Positions 1 through 11,695 of a stretch of 64,000 nt of DNA are shown one piece after another. Each line of letters opens with the position of its first letter. Positions within the stretch are counted from its first letter, which is position 1. A program made the position numbers and the translations under genes. Location: positions 29,289,558 through 29,353,557 of the forward strand of contig CM046453.1 in NCBI GenBank assembly GCA_025506515.1. Reading direction: 5' to 3'. The notes under the pieces are model-generated. The model was not told the origin of the DNA and searched no databases. It worked only from the letters and a program-made list of their open reading frames with translations. The stretch comes from Flaveria trinervia (lineage: Eukaryota; Streptophyta; Magnoliopsida; Asterales; Asteraceae).

Positions 1-256
1 ATTACTTGTACTTCATTATTAAGTCAATAATTGATAACTCACTCTTGTTTTAAATAACTCATCACTTAAAGAATGATTAAACATGTAACAAACCAACAAT
101 TATTGTAATTAACTCACATTTACAAAGTTGTATATGGTTCCTAAAATAATGCAACTATTACCGGTTAAATTGCTTAACTCACGTTTAGTTTTATAGCTTA
201 GCTATATGGGTAATAGTTAGCTCATGTAACAAACCAACAATTATTGTAATTAACTC
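1..256. other. AT-rich flank left of element A, no gene
   Basis: No credible reading frame is present. The stretch is AT-rich and repeats the word TAACTCA or close variants near 35, 54, 110, 174 and 252, which suggests a decayed repeat. It ends exactly where the truncated 5' LTR of element A begins. I could not assign it to a known family. Confidence 0.5.
82..256. repeat. 34-bp direct repeat pair (82-115 and 223-256)
   Basis: An identical 34-bp segment occurs at 82-115 and again at 223-256, starting CATGTAACAAACC. The second copy ends precisely at the break point of the element A LTR, where the sequence switches to CATGCGCC. The 107 bp between the copies is not duplicated. The arrangement suggests a repair or slippage event at the truncation point. 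Confidence 0.85.
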
Positions 257-467
257 CATGCGCCTAGATTACCCATGCGCCCAGGCACTCATGCCCCTGC
301 ATAGATTCCATGCGCGTAGATATTTGCCCAGGAGATTGGTTGGGTCATGCGCACAAATAGTGCCCATGCACCCAGAATCTTCCCATGCGCCTAAGTGTTC
401 CCCATGCACCCAGAAGGCAGGTGCCTGCATATTGTCCATGCGCCTACATAGTGCCCATGCGCCTGAG
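257..467 (+). repeat. CATGCGCC-type minisatellite in the A 5' LTR
   Basis: Degenerate units of about 20 bp are built around CCCATGCGCCTA, CCCATGCGCCCA or CATGCACCCA. The same array is present in the 3' LTR at 7131-7424 and in element B at 24808-25094. A 71-codon open frame across it is an artefact of the repeat. Confidence 0.8.
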
Positions 468-1482
468 AATTAAAATTATTTTCTGAATTTTGGGGAAAAT
501 ATAAGTGTAGGCTTTGACTTAGGATGTTCCCGGGGGTGATGTAAGTTGACTTTATGATGTGTGATATGTCATGTATGATGATGTGTGATTGATGTTATGC
601 TTGTATGTTATGTTTTCTTATGTTCCTTGTTACGTATTATGATGTGACTTTACGTTGTGTGATTATGATAATGAACGTAAAGTATTATCTTAACAAAAAG
701 CGAAAGATTTAAGATAATGAAAGTGGAACATAATGAACGAATGAAAAAATCTTGCAAGCAAATGAAAGGAGGTTCATAACTCATTGAGAGTTGTTAGCTC
801 AACTATGTGTTTACAGCGTGAGATCTTGGCTAACCCTTAAGGGTTCACACATAGGGGGAGTTAGTCTATGTGACTACTCCATACGTGTGATATGTGCGAT
901 ATGGGGTCCTTTTCGCTTAACCCTAGATGTTATCTCTTTGTGCTCAAGAGGGGGGTTAAGCATTCAACAAGACCTAGATAGAAGTGAAAAGATAATAAAT
1001 ATATGAAAACTACGATAAGTACGTAACGAACAATAAGTGTGAAACGAACGATGATGGAAAATAATAATTATTACCTTCATGTATGTATGATGTGTGATCA
1101 CGTGCCATAATAAAGAAAATGTTTTAACGAATGAAAGGTAATATAATGTTTTGTAAAACTTGAACTCACTCAGCAACACTGACTTTTATGTGTTTCCAGT
1201 TGGCAGGTAGATGTTGCTGAGGATGGCATGGGGTGGCTACTTGGCTTATTTTGGATGGCATCCATTTTATGTTGCGATAATGTTTTTGCATTACAATACG
1301 AACAAATGATATTTTGTAATGATTATAAATTTTGTATTATTTGGCAAAAGCAATGATTTATATATATGAAATGAGTTGTTTAAAATGATTTTGCTGCAAT
1401 ATTTTAGTAAAGTTAATGTATATCATATGTTTTACGCGTGATGATCGACTAGTTATGACCGTCCAGGGAACGGGGCCTTACA
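257..1482 (+). repeat. Element A 5' LTR, truncated at its left end
   Basis: This segment aligns with 7225-8435 of the 3' LTR, apart from small differences, and ends in CCTTACA just before the PBS. The first roughly 760 bp of the LTR (the U3 part matching 6467-7224) is missing, and the break lies inside a short tandem array. The end of the LTR is defined by the terminal CA at 1481-1482. Confidence 0.88.
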
Positions 1483-1485
1483 AGT

Positions 1486-1497
1486 TGGTATCAGAGC
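1486..1497 (+). other. Primer binding site of A (initiator Met tRNA type)
   Basis: TGGTATCAGAGC lies 3 bp after the LTR end. This is the usual plant PBS complementary to the 3' end of initiator methionine tRNA. The 335 bp that follow, up to 1832, are an untranslated leader with no other feature I can support. Confidence 0.9.
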
Positions 1498-1832
1498 CGA
1501 AGTTTAAGTGAAACAGGTTGAATTTTCAAAAGAAACCTAAACTTAAACTGAGAATGTGATAAAGGGAAAGGATGCAAGTCCGAGTAGTTGTGTGCCATCA
1601 GGTATTTTCTTAATGTTAACCGGCTTTATGTGTGCATGTTATGTGGTTTATGTGTTGTTAGTAGATTTAGATACTGATGTAGTCAGGATAGGAAATGATT
1701 GGGGTATGAAGAGTAAAGTAAGTGGCTAATCACAATTGGGCACTGTAATTAGGGACTTACTATACTTGACATAAACTAAGCTATTACCTTGAATGAACGT
1801 ATTGATGTTTAAATCTTATAGCGTGTTAGAGG

Positions 1833-3185
1833 ATGGCCGGTGGTAGATCTTCGAAGGCTTCATGAGGTGGAGGTCGTGGTGGACGTGGTATTGGACCACG
1901 AGTCAAGAGAGGAAGGCCTAGGGCCAAAGAGGTTGCTCATGAAGAGCCCGAGACCCCTCATCCAGAGGGTGGTGACGAGAGTGCTAACTTAAGGGCCTCG
2001 ATAAAGGAGGTTGTGGTAGAAGAGGTTCACCAGGTCATGCAGACGATCTTACCGTCTATGGTGACCGAAGTGATTAAAGTTGTTAGAGAAGGAGAAAGGA
2101 AAGAGATGAACAGGTCCTTGGGAGGGAGAGAGCAACCAGAGACTGAGATGGTTTTCTCCACTTATAAGGAAGAAAAAGAAGAGCCTGTGCCTGAGGCAAC
2201 ACGAGGCTATAATTATGGAGTTTTTCAAAGATGCAAGCCCCCAACATTCGATGGCAATGGCACTACTGCTACTGCCCATCTCTGGGTACGAGAGATGAAC
2301 GTTGTGCTCGACATCAGTGAGTGCAGAGAAGATAAGAATATGAAGTTTGTTGCCTACTCATTTGTGGACTCGGCTCCGTATTGGTAGGATAATATCGTCC
2401 AAGCCAAGGGTAGTCGGGCAATTGGAAGAATGAGGTGGCCGGAGTTGTAGAAGCTGAGGATTGAGGAGTTTTGTCCTCATCGAGAGTTGGATGAGGTGGA
2501 AAGGGAGTTACTACAACTGGAGGCGAGAACAATGACGTATCAACAATACACCACCAAGTTCAATGATATGGCACAACTGGTGCCGGATCAGGTGATGCCT
2601 CTGTCACGAAAGATCAAAACATACATCCAAGGGTTGCCGACATATATGCGTAGACACATGATCGCCGACCGACTGAGCACGTTCAGGTCATTGGTTGATT
2701 TGGCTGGAAGGTTGTATGATGAGCGAGAGGTGGTGGTGTGAGGTGAGCAATAAAGGTGGTGGTGTGAGGTGAGCAAGAAAGGTGGTGGTGACCGGAAATG
2801 GAATAGGAAATAGTTTGGACGTGGTGGAGCCACTCCAAACAATAAGGTGGTGAAGGTGGACGACCGACATGTGATCACACCCGGTGTAGGGACAAAGAGG
2901 TGTAGTAAATGTGGGAATGAGAATTAGAGTGAATGCAAATAGGGATCTAACATCTGCTTCAAGTGTGGGAAGCCTGGTCATATGGTGAGAGAGTGTGGGG
3001 TCATACGATGTTATAACTGTGGGGAAAACAACCATCTGAGTAGGGATTGCAAAAAGCCGAGGGCTGAGAGTTCCGGGGCAGATAAGAAGACCGGGACTGA
3101 GGGGCAGAGGGCGAGCGCTAGAGCGTTCACGATGACTCAGGAGGAGGCTAGAATGGTCTCCGATGTTGTGTCAAGTACTTTCTAG
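1833..3185 (+). pseudogene. Element A gag (capsid and nucleocapsid) pseudogene
   Basis: Gag packages the element RNA. The start at 1833 (MAGGRSSKAS) matches the start of element B gag at 28515. A TGA follows after ten codons at 1863-1865 where B has an arginine codon. Open pieces at 2013-2387 and 2487-2741 carry the gag core, including a fragment reading MTYQQYTTKF. Two zinc knuckles of form CX2CX4HX4C remain: CFKCGKPGHMVREC at 2955-2996 and CYNCGENNHLSRDC at 3009-3050. A more upstream cysteine motif near 2910 is broken by a stop. A one-base loss near 3180 puts gag out of frame with protease. The gene is dead. Confidence 0.85.
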
Positions 3186-5030
3186 TAAACCAAACTCTTG
3201 CTTTTGTGTTATTTGATTCTGGTGCTAGTAAGAGTTTTATTTCTGCTGCTTTCTATGCTAAACTACCTGTTAGTAGTAGGAGTATTGATAAGCCATTCGA
3301 TGTAGAAACTGTCATAGGTAAGTCCACCATGATTGTTGACTTGATAGAAGTTTGTGATATAGAACTAGAGGGTCGTAAGTTTTCTGTAAGACCATTCATG
3401 ATGACCTTAGGCAGGTTCGATGTAGTCCTAGGAATGGATTGGTTGGCAAACTATAAGGCAAACATTATGTGTCACAAGAAGATGATTCGGTTGACAGCGC
3501 CTGATGGGAGTTTGGTGATGATATACGGTGATCGAGTCATTACGATGCCAAAGGTGATATCGATGGCGATGGTGGGAAAGTGCATGCAGCGTGGATGTAG
3601 TGCCTACTTGGCCTAGTAAAGGATGTGGATACGCCAACACCACAAGTGTCCAATGTACCAGTTGTGTCTGACTTTCCGGATGTGTTTCCAGAAGACTTAC
3701 CAAGCATGCCACCGGATTGCAAGATTGACTTCCAGATTGATTTGATACCGGGTGCCCAACCTGTTGCTATGGCACCGTATCGGTTGGCTCCAACCGAGAT
3801 GAATGAACTGATGGAGCAACTATAGGATTTACTTGATAAGGGATTCATTAGATTGAGTATCTCTACTTGGGGTGCTCCGGTCTTATTCGTGAAGAAGAAG
3901 GATGGTAGCATGAGGATGTACATAGACTACTGCGAGCTGAATAAGCTGACGGTGAAGAATCGGTATCCACTACTAAGAATTGATGATTTGTTTAATCAGC
4001 TCCAAGGTGCTAGTTGGTTCTCGAGGATAGATCTTCGATCTGGCTTCCATCAATTGAAAGTGAAGGAACAAGATACTCCTAAAACAACTTTTCACACGCA
4101 TTATGGACACTACGAGTTCCTCATTATGTCTTTTGGTTTAACCAATGCGCCAGCTGATTTTATGGACTTGATGAATTGAGTGTGTTGGCTGATGTTGGAT
4201 AAATCATTGATTGTGTTTATCGATGATATCCTGAATTATTCGAAGAGTGAGGAGGAGCATGTCGGTCACATTCGAGAGGTGTTAGAGATGTTGAGAAAGG
4301 AGAAGTTGTATCCCAAGTTCTCCAAGTGCGCATTCTGGTTGCATGAAGTTTAGTGTTTGGTCATGTAGTGAATCCTGAGGAATTTAAGGTGGACCCGACA
4401 ACAGTGGACGCGGTCATGCAAAGGAAGTCTCCAAAGACGCCATCCGTGATTCATAGTTTCTTGGGTTTGGTGGGCTATTATAGGAGATTCATTCAAGACT
4501 TCTCCAAGATAGTTTCTTTGTTGACTAAGTTGACCTGTAAAGATGTGAAATTTATATGGGTTCAAGAGCAAGAGAGTGTTTTTTAGGAGTTAAAGGCAAG
4601 GTTGACTCAAGCTCTTGTCTTATCGTTACCCTAGGGAAGTGAGGACTTAGTTGTGTATTCTGATGCTTCTTACTCGGGGTTAGGTTGTGTTGATGCAACA
4701 AGGAAGGTTATAGCCTACGTATCCTGACAGTTGAAAGTTCATGAGGTCAATTATCCTACTCATGACTTGGAGCTAGCAGTTATAGTCTTTGCATTAATGA
4801 TTTAGAGGCACTACCTATACAGGATGAAGTGCACCATCTTCACGAACCACAAGAGCTTAAAGTACTTCTTCGAGCAAAAATACATGAATATAAGGCAGAG
4901 GTGATGGTTGGAGCTCATATATGATTATGATTATGAGATCCATTACAATCCAGGCAAGGCCAACGTGGTGGTAGATGCCCTTAGCCGAAAGGGGAGACAC
5001 GAGCCGATTAGGGTGAAGGCTTATCAGTTG
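3186..5030 (+). pseudogene. Element A pol, part 1: protease, reverse transcriptase, RNase H
   Basis: The protease keeps its aspartic motif DSG at 3215-3223, in LFDSGASKSFIS. RT begins near 3640. The motif [12 protein letters not shown], with its catalytic Asp, lies near 4025-4060, and FIDD lies at 4216-4227. The RT frame is cut by TGA at 4177-4179, where the family has CGA, which is a typical CpG C-to-T change. RNase H keeps VYSDAS and THDLEL, but the later TDHKSL motif reads TNHKSL with Asn at 4845-4847, so a catalytic Asp is lost. VDALSRK-like sequence ends the domain near 4990. Several more stops and shifts follow, and no active enzyme is expected. Confidence 0.85.
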
Positions 5031-5159
5031 ATTATGAGACGTGATGACGCAGGTCAAGGAGTTTCAAGATGAGGTGTTGAAAGGAGATTGCATTAACTCT
5101 GAAAGGATAAGAGGTCTACTCGCGGAATTGGGTGAAAACACCCATGGTGTTAGAACTCG

Positions 5160-6428
5160 ATTCGGAAGGATGTGGATCCTCGTTATGGAGACTTATGGGG
5201 GAAGGTAATGGATGAAGCTCATAAGACTCGATACTCTATTCATCCTAGTGCTACAAAGATGTATCAAGATATGAAGAAGGATTATTGGTGGTCGGGTATG
5301 AGTAAGTGCCTTACTTGCTTACAAGTGAAGACTAAGCATCAAAAGCCATACAGGAAGATCCAACCATTGGATATACCGGAGTGGAAGTGGGAGAATATCA
5401 CCATGGACTTTGTCACAAAGCTACCGCGTATCATGAACGGGTATGATACTATATGGGTGATAGTTGATCGTCAGACAAAGAGTGTTCACTTCCTACCGAT
5501 CTACGAGACATATTCATCTAAGAAGTTGGCGGATGTGTTTATTAAAGAGATTGTAACTCATCATGGTGTGTCGGTGTCTATTGTGTCTTATCGTGACACC
5601 TGGTTTACATCTAAATTTTGGAAAAAATCCATGATGCGATGGGGACAAGGTTACATATTAGCACGACTTATCATTCTCAGACGGATGGTTAGTCAGAGAG
5701 GATGATTCAGACGCTTGAAGATATGCTTTGGACATGCGTCATCGATTTTGGAGGAAGTTGGGATGACCACTTACCGTTAGCCGAGTTCTCATATAACAAT
5801 AGCTATCATACCAGTATTGGTATGCCCCCTTTTGAGAAGATGTAGAACACCCGTTTGTTGGGGTGATATCAGTTAGAAGGAGTTGAGGAGTATTAAGGTA
5901 ATTAAGGCTATGACTGAGAAGCGAAAAGATTAAAGCCTTTATGAAGGCAACTAAAGATAGGCAAAAGCAGTATGACGATAAAAGATGTAGACCGATTGAG
6001 TTCCAGGTGAGTGACAAGGTTATGTTAAAAGACATCTTGGAAAGGTATCATTCGGTTCAAAAAGCAGGGCAAGTTAAGCCAGAGGTACATAGGGCCTTTC
6101 CGAATCATTGCTCGAGTAGGAGAGGTGGCCTACAGGTTGGAGTTACCCGATGAGTTAACTGGAATTCACCTAACGTTCCATGTATCTCATCTGAGAAAGT
6201 GTTTAGCTGATGAGGATATGGTTGTACCACTGGAAGATATTAAAGTTGATGAAAGGCTTAATTATGTGGAGCAATCGGTGGCAATCATTGATCGTAAGGA
6301 GAAGAGGTTAAGGAATAAAGTGATTCCACTTGTACGTGTATAGTGGAAGCACATGAAGGGATCCGAGTCTACATGGGAGACTGAAGAATAGATGAGGCAG
6401 CATTACCCACATTTGTTTGAGGAATAAT
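5160..6428 (+). pseudogene. Element A pol, part 2: integrase and chromodomain-like tail
   Basis: Integrase inserts the DNA copy into the genome. The zinc-binding part begins [11 protein letters not shown] near 5215 and ends CLTC near 5310, with a small deletion between. The core keeps the first Asp in MDFVTKLP. The second catalytic Asp, normally in SDRD, reads SYRD with Tyr at 5589-5591. The block containing the last acidic residue (DGxSER, near 5685) has a TAG where Gln is expected. The C-terminal part at 6125-6426 reads HVSHLRKCL and then IDRKEKRLRNKVIPLVRV and ESTWE, which fits a chromovirus tail. Stops interrupt it at 6341-6343 and later. Confidence 0.83.
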
Positions 6429-6452
6429 AGATTTCGGGGATGAAACGTATAT

Positions 6453-6466
6453 AAGGTGGGTGGATT
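6453..6466 (+). other. Polypurine tract of A
   Basis: AAGGTGGGTGGATT directly precedes the TGTAACACC start of the 3' LTR. It is the expected second-strand primer site. Confidence 0.7.
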
Positions 6467-8435
6467 TGTAACACCTGGATATTTTGAATAGACAAGAAAT
6501 AAAGAATAAAAGTGAAGTAAAAGGAAGAAACACAATTTAATCCAAGTAGAGGGGTTAAATATGTCAAAAAGGACAAAAGTTTCAAAAGTTGATGTAAAAG
6601 GTGGTATGGCCGCCCATGTGGGTTGCACATCCACTTTCAACCGGTTCTAGAGAGAGAAGAGCAGAGAACTCTCGGGTATTGAAGAAAGGAGAAGAAGGAA
6701 ACCAAATTCAAGGTAAGAATTCTTGCTTTTAGAATGATCTTGACTGGCCTATGCCTTGATTTTATGCTTATATATGTTTATGTGTGTTCGGGTTTGTGTT
6801 TTGGTTGCTTTTAGGTGTTTAAACTCAATTGCAAACAGGTTTGAAGGAAGTCATACTCGAAGGTTGTCTAAGGTGAGTTCTAGAACCCCTTATTTACATG
6901 TTTTAACTGATTTTGAGGCTGGAAATGCATGTATGTATGTTTTTATAATAATGGTTTTTGTACACATGAGTATGTCTATGTGTGATTGTGGGTGGGTTAT
7001 GATTTTGGGTATTCTTGATGTTATGATGATGCCATGTTCTTGTTATGATGCTTAGAATGTTAGAGTTAAGCTTAGAACATGTTAGAATGATGATTGGGAC
7101 TGATTATGATGATTGATAGTATGAGTTGGTTGCCCATGCATCCAAATAGTTCCCATGCGCCCACTTAGTTCCCATGCGCTCAAATAGTCCCATGCGCCTA
7201 GAATAGGCTGAAATTTGGCTAAGTGTCCATGCGCCTAGATTGCCCATGCGCCCAGGCACTCATGCGCCTGCATAGTGCCCATGTGCCTAGAAATTTTCTT
7301 AGGAGATTGTGTTGGGTCATGTGCCCAAATAGCGCCCATGCGCCCAGAATCTTCCCATGCACCCGCCCAGAAGGCCATGTGCCTGCATAGTGCCCATGCG
7401 CTTGTATAATGCCCATGCGCCTGAAGCTTAGAATTATTTTCTGAATTTTGGGGAAAATGTAAAGTGTAGGCTTTGACTTGGGATGTTCTCGGGGGTGATG
7501 TAAGTTGACTTTATCATGTGTGATATGTCATTTATGATGATGTGTGATTGATGTCATGCTTACGTATGTTATGTTTCCTTATGTTCCTTCTTATGTATTA
7601 TGACGTGAAATTACGTGGTGTGATTATGATAATGTACGTATAATATTATCTTAACAAAGCGAATGATTTAAGATAATGAAAATGGAACAACATAAATGAA
7701 TGAAAAGTCTTACAAGCAATGAAAGGAGGTTCATAACTCATTGAGAGTTGTTAGCTTAACGGTGTGTTTACAGCATGCGATCTTGGCTAACCCTTAAGGG
7801 TTCACACACATGGGGAGTTAGTTTAGTGACTACTCCATACGTGCGATATGTGCGATATGGGGTCCTTGTCGCTTAACCCTAGATGTTATCTCTTTGTGCT
7901 CAAGAGGGGGGTTAAGCATACGACATGACTTAGATAGAAGTGAAAAGATAATAAATGTATGAAAATTGCGATAAGTACGAAATGGACGATAAGTGTGAAA
8001 CGAATGATGGTGGAAGATAATAATTATTAGCTTCATGTACGTATGATGTGTGATCACGTGCCATAATAAAGAAAATGTTTTAACGAATGAAAGTAATATA
8101 ATGTTTTGTAAAACTTGAACTCACTTAGCAATACTGAGTTTTATGTGTTTCCAGTTGGCAGGTAGATGTTGCTGAGGATGGCACGAAGTGGCTACTTGGC
8201 TTATTTTGGATGGCATCCATTTTATGTTGCGATAATGTTTTTGCATTATTATGCGAACAAACGATATTTTGTAATGATTATAAATGTTGTGTTATTTTGC
8301 CAAAACAATTATTTATATATGAAATGAGTTGTTTAAAATGATTTTGCTGCAATATTTTAGTAAAGTTAATGTATATCATATGTTTTGCATGCGATTATCG
8401 ACCAGCTGTGAGCGTCCCGGGAGTGAGGCCTTACA
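6467..8435 (+). repeat. Element A 3' LTR
   Basis: The 1969-bp repeat runs from TGTAACACC to CCTTACA, with TG and CA ends. Its right part matches 257-1482, and the whole matches the split LTR of element B. The sequence after it starts TGAAAGCCC. No target duplication can be tested because the left end of A is missing. Confidence 0.9.
7131..7424 (+). repeat. CATGCGCC-type minisatellite in the A 3' LTR
   Basis: About a dozen degenerate units of roughly 20 bp contain CCCATGCGCC followed by a spacer such as AAATAGT or CAGGCACT. The array sits in the U3 half of the LTR. Units vary too much for a recent amplification. Confidence 0.82.
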
Positions 8436-9035
8436 TGAAAGCCCTCTATCAATTTCAACTAAGATTGCTCGAAAGTTGATGAACACTACGATTGCAGGTC
8501 ACGTTGAATATGCGAATCATTTGTGATGTTCAAGGGTGTTTTGGATGAAATTGTGTTTGGTAGAGGTTAGGAATACTTAAACGATCGTTTAGGTTCCTAT
8601 TAATATTATTGGGTTTAATTGACAAATGGTTAGTAGGTTGATGATGATCGATTACCAAGCTCAAACGACTCCATAACGGACTTAAACTAAAAGTAACACG
8701 CATCTATGAGTACGAAATGGTTTCAGGAAGTGATTTGCATCGTTTAGGCTTTAAATTCTTGGTGTTTTCGGTGATTTGAAGGTCGTCGGCAGCCGGGAAA
8801 TCGGGGGCCGGGGGGAAGAAAAAGGGGTTGGTTGGTTTTCAAAAGAATTACACATTTGGCCCGTGTAGTTTAACTTTTTGTCATTTTATGTTAAATCTTT
8901 CTATTTCAAGTTTTTAAATTAACATAATACCCCCTTGACTGTTTAAAATTCTAAGTATTACTCACTTTTAAGTTATTATTTTATTTAAACTTTATAAACT
9001 TTTGTTTATTCACATTAGTATCACATAATTAATAA

Positions 9036-9073
<38 letters not shown>

Positions 9074-9794
9074 TTAATAAATTAAGTTATTAACTTTTAA
9101 ATTAACAAAATAATGTAAATAAAAGAAATAAGCATAAACTCTCATAGTTTCATTATTGGCAGAAAGGTCCTTACAAGAGGATAACAAAAAAACATTTAGT
9201 TAACAAAAAGCCTGAAAGGTTACAAGAACAATCTTAGTTTCAACATTAGGTTTTGCTTTCTTTGGTTTGGTTTGAACTTATGTGAAACAACTATGAGATA
9301 TTTATGTTAATGATTTGTTTGTTTGATTCTTGATTTTAAGCTGGATCTACTCTGGTATAATTAGATTGTTGATAAAATTGACCACTTTATTAATTTCTCT
9401 AATAAAGTTCTTCAAGATATAAAAACCTAATCAAGTTTGATTTTTGATATAAGTAACAACTAACAGTTTGAGTTTGTCTATAAATTCATTCTTGTTATAG
9501 AATCACACAATCTAGTTAAGCACATCGAACAACGTGTGTGTTTAATTATAATTGATACTTCTATCATTGCAACCCTCATGCTAAGATCCGAACGACATGA
9601 GCATAGAGTAGCAGGTTGGCTCTAATAAATGAATTGCGCTTGATTAGATGTTAGATAAAGTGGATATTCGAATGAAGTGATGTCTAGTATCGATACAAAT
9701 TATTAATTAAAAAGGATCAGTGCACCGTAATCATTAATAATCATAAGCCAAATTAAATTAAGAAATACATTAGTATTGGAATTAGTTTTCATAT
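8436..9794. other. Unassigned intergenic sequence right of A
   Basis: No supported gene is visible. The part near 8770-8850 is G-rich (GCCGGGAAATCGGGGGCCGG) and most of the rest is AT-rich. It may be old transposon sequence, since the gag ruin at 10090 follows on the same strand, but I see no LTR ends or PBS here. Confidence 0.4.
9041..9074. repeat. (TTA)n microsatellite
   Basis: About eleven consecutive TTA or ATT units lie in AT-rich sequence. It is a simple repeat with no evident function. Confidence 0.9.
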
Positions 9795-10075
9795 ATGAAT
9801 TTACTTCATAATTTACTTAACGTTTTTAGTAATTCTTTTTCATAATTATAAATACAAAAATTGTCTTGTTTTTCTGACAAATGCTTAACACGACTGTGTG
9901 GAATTTTATTTACAGTTTTGACATGACCGTGTCAACTTACTGGATTTTTTTCTAATTTTTGTAACTTACTTAAGTTTTAGTTTTTAATTAAAACCCCCAT
10001 TTTCATTAACCCATAATCAATCAAAGTAAATGTACTAAAATTTTTTTGGTATTAAAATAATTGACATGTATCCCT
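9795..10075 (+). repeat. Left copy of a direct repeat of about 280 bp around a gag ruin
   Basis: By eye this aligns with 11405-11695 over almost its whole length. Shared blocks include TTTAGTAATT, GTGGAATTT, TTTACAGTTTTG, GTTTTAGTTTTTAATT and AACCCATAA. It contains the words ACACGACTGTGT and ATGACCGTGT. Words of that CACGACCGTGT type are common in Athila and Tat elements, as I recall them. It could be part of an LTR or a UTR of the broken element. Confidence 0.6.
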
Positions 10076-10089
10076 TTGCATAAACTACC

Positions 10090-11375
10090 CCGCTATAGTG
10101 AACTTCAAGATAAAATCCGGTCTCATCCACTTGTTACCACTCTTTTGAGGCCTTGAAAACGAATACCTTAATAAGTTTCTCAAGCAATTTCATGTTGTGT
10201 GTTCTGGAATGAAGCCACACAATGTTACTAAAGATGAAATCAAGCTAGGGAATTCCCCTTCACTATCCAAGATTCAGCTAAAGAATGGTTATATTACCAA
10301 CCACTAGGGTCTGTAAACACATGGAATGATCTTGCGAAATTGTTTTTAGACAAGTACTTCCCGAAAGTTAAAGCCTCTATTCCACACAAAGACATAAATG
10401 AGATTAAACAATAAAAAATAGAAGCTTTGCATACCTACTGGAAAAGATTCAAGAAGCTATATGCTCGATGCCCACAACAGGCATCTTGGAACATCAACTA
10501 CTTTGGTACTTCTATGAAGGGTTAGCACCACTATAGAGACATTTGATAAATGCTTCTAGTGGGGGAGCTTTACTTGACAAAACACCAACTCAAATTAGAG
10601 CCTTGATAACCTTTACAGCTGAAGATACATGACATTCCTCACAAAAAGATGAATAGTATGATAATATACCATGAGCGGTTAAAAAGGTAAGCACCTCTCA
10701 CAATGAAAGTCAACTTGTTGAATTAACTAAAGCTATAATGCAAGTTACAAAAGGTAAGGAAGTTTAGCCAAAACCTCGAGCATATGGAATATGCCTACAA
10801 TTTGGACACCCCACTAATATGTGTCTCACACTTCAAGAAGATATAGAAAAGATACAAGCAATAAGAGGAAACCCAGGACAAAATTCAAGCCCATATGTAC
10901 AAACCTAAAATAATCAAAATTAGGGACAAGCACCTAATGTTGGCTACCAAAAAAGACCTCAACAGTTCCATCAAAGATCCCCATTTCAAATGCAAAATAA
11001 TCAACAGAAATTTCAGTCTCGACAACAACAAGCAGGGAGTTCGGGAATGTCTTTGAGACAGTGTCAAGAATTTAGTAACTAGAACACACGCATTCCAACA
11101 AGAGATGAAAGCATTCCAATAACAAACAAGAGCTAGCATTAAGAACTTAGAGCAACAAATGGCTCAACTTTCTTCCGTACATAAGATAAAATCTCAAGGT
11201 AAAAAACCATCTCAAACCGAGACAAATTCTAAGCATAATGTTTGTGCCATTACGTTGAGTAGTGAGGAGCATTGTAAAGGCTCCGAAATATATGAAGTAC
11301 ACAAGAAGGAAGAGACCATTGGTGCAAATAAGAAGGACAAAAATAATAAAGCATCAAAGCCAATTAAAAGTGATA
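10090..11375 (+). pseudogene. Degenerate Athila/Tat-type gypsy gag
   Basis: A broken gag can be followed in shifting frames. Near 10265-10300 it reads like DSAKEWLYYQP, near 10320 NTWNDLAKLFLDKYFP, and near 10430 LHTYWKRFKKLYARCP. This arrangement is typical of Athila-like gag. A cysteine-rich piece near 10785-10820 (YGICLQFGHPTNMC) may be a damaged zinc knuckle. The last open piece, at 11159-11428, starts MAQLSSVHKIKSQGKK and is the linker after gag. At least three in-frame stops and several shifts are present. No pol follows, so the element is internally deleted or cut. Confidence 0.65.
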
Positions 11376-11404
11376 TGAGATTTACTCTTCTCTTTTCATC
11401 CTCA

Positions 11405-11695
11405 TTAGTTTTCGTATTTATTTCATAATTTAATTAACTTTTTTAGTAATTTTTTCATGATTAAAAGATACAAACAAATGTCAAATTTATTTTTTCTAAC
11501 AAAACCTTAATACGGTCGCGTGGAATTTCATTTACAGTTTTGGCGCGGCCGTGTTAGCTTGTTGGAAATTTTTTTCTACTTTATGAAATTTACTTCAAGT
11601 TTTAGTTTTTAATTGAAACCCCTATCTTTATTAACCCATAACCAATCAATGTTAAAACATTTTTGGTATTAGAATAATTAACACGTATCGCTAAG
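11405..11695 (+). repeat. Right copy of the direct repeat of about 280 bp
   Basis: This is the partner of 9795-10075 in the same orientation. It carries the parallel words TACGGTCGCGTGGAATTT and GGCGCGGCCGTGTT, which are more GC-rich versions of the left copy. It directly follows the end of the gag ruin, where pol would be expected. Confidence 0.6.

Larger units (their letters stand above)
257..8435 (+). mobile_element. Element A: degenerate Ty3/gypsy (chromovirus-like) LTR retrotransposon
   Basis: The order is truncated 5' LTR, initiator-Met PBS, gag with zinc knuckles, protease, RT, RNase H, integrase, chromodomain-like tail, purine tract and 3' LTR. This is the Ty3/gypsy order, with integrase after RNase H. 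The tail and the roughly 2 kb LTR suggest the Tekay/Del branch, which is inference. Every domain is recognisable but broken by stops and one-base shifts, so the copy cannot encode its proteins. Element B at 24156-31975 is a clear relative. The 5' end is lost, so no target duplication can be checked. Confidence 0.9.

Noticed and set aside
258..473. 71-codon frame, Cys/His-rich
   Set aside because: It is a translation of the LTR minisatellite, without start context or relatives.
1486..1497. tRNA gene similarity at TGGTATCAGAGC sites
   Set aside because: Only the 12-base PBS matches initiator tRNA. No cloverleaf or internal promoter boxes are present at any of the sites.
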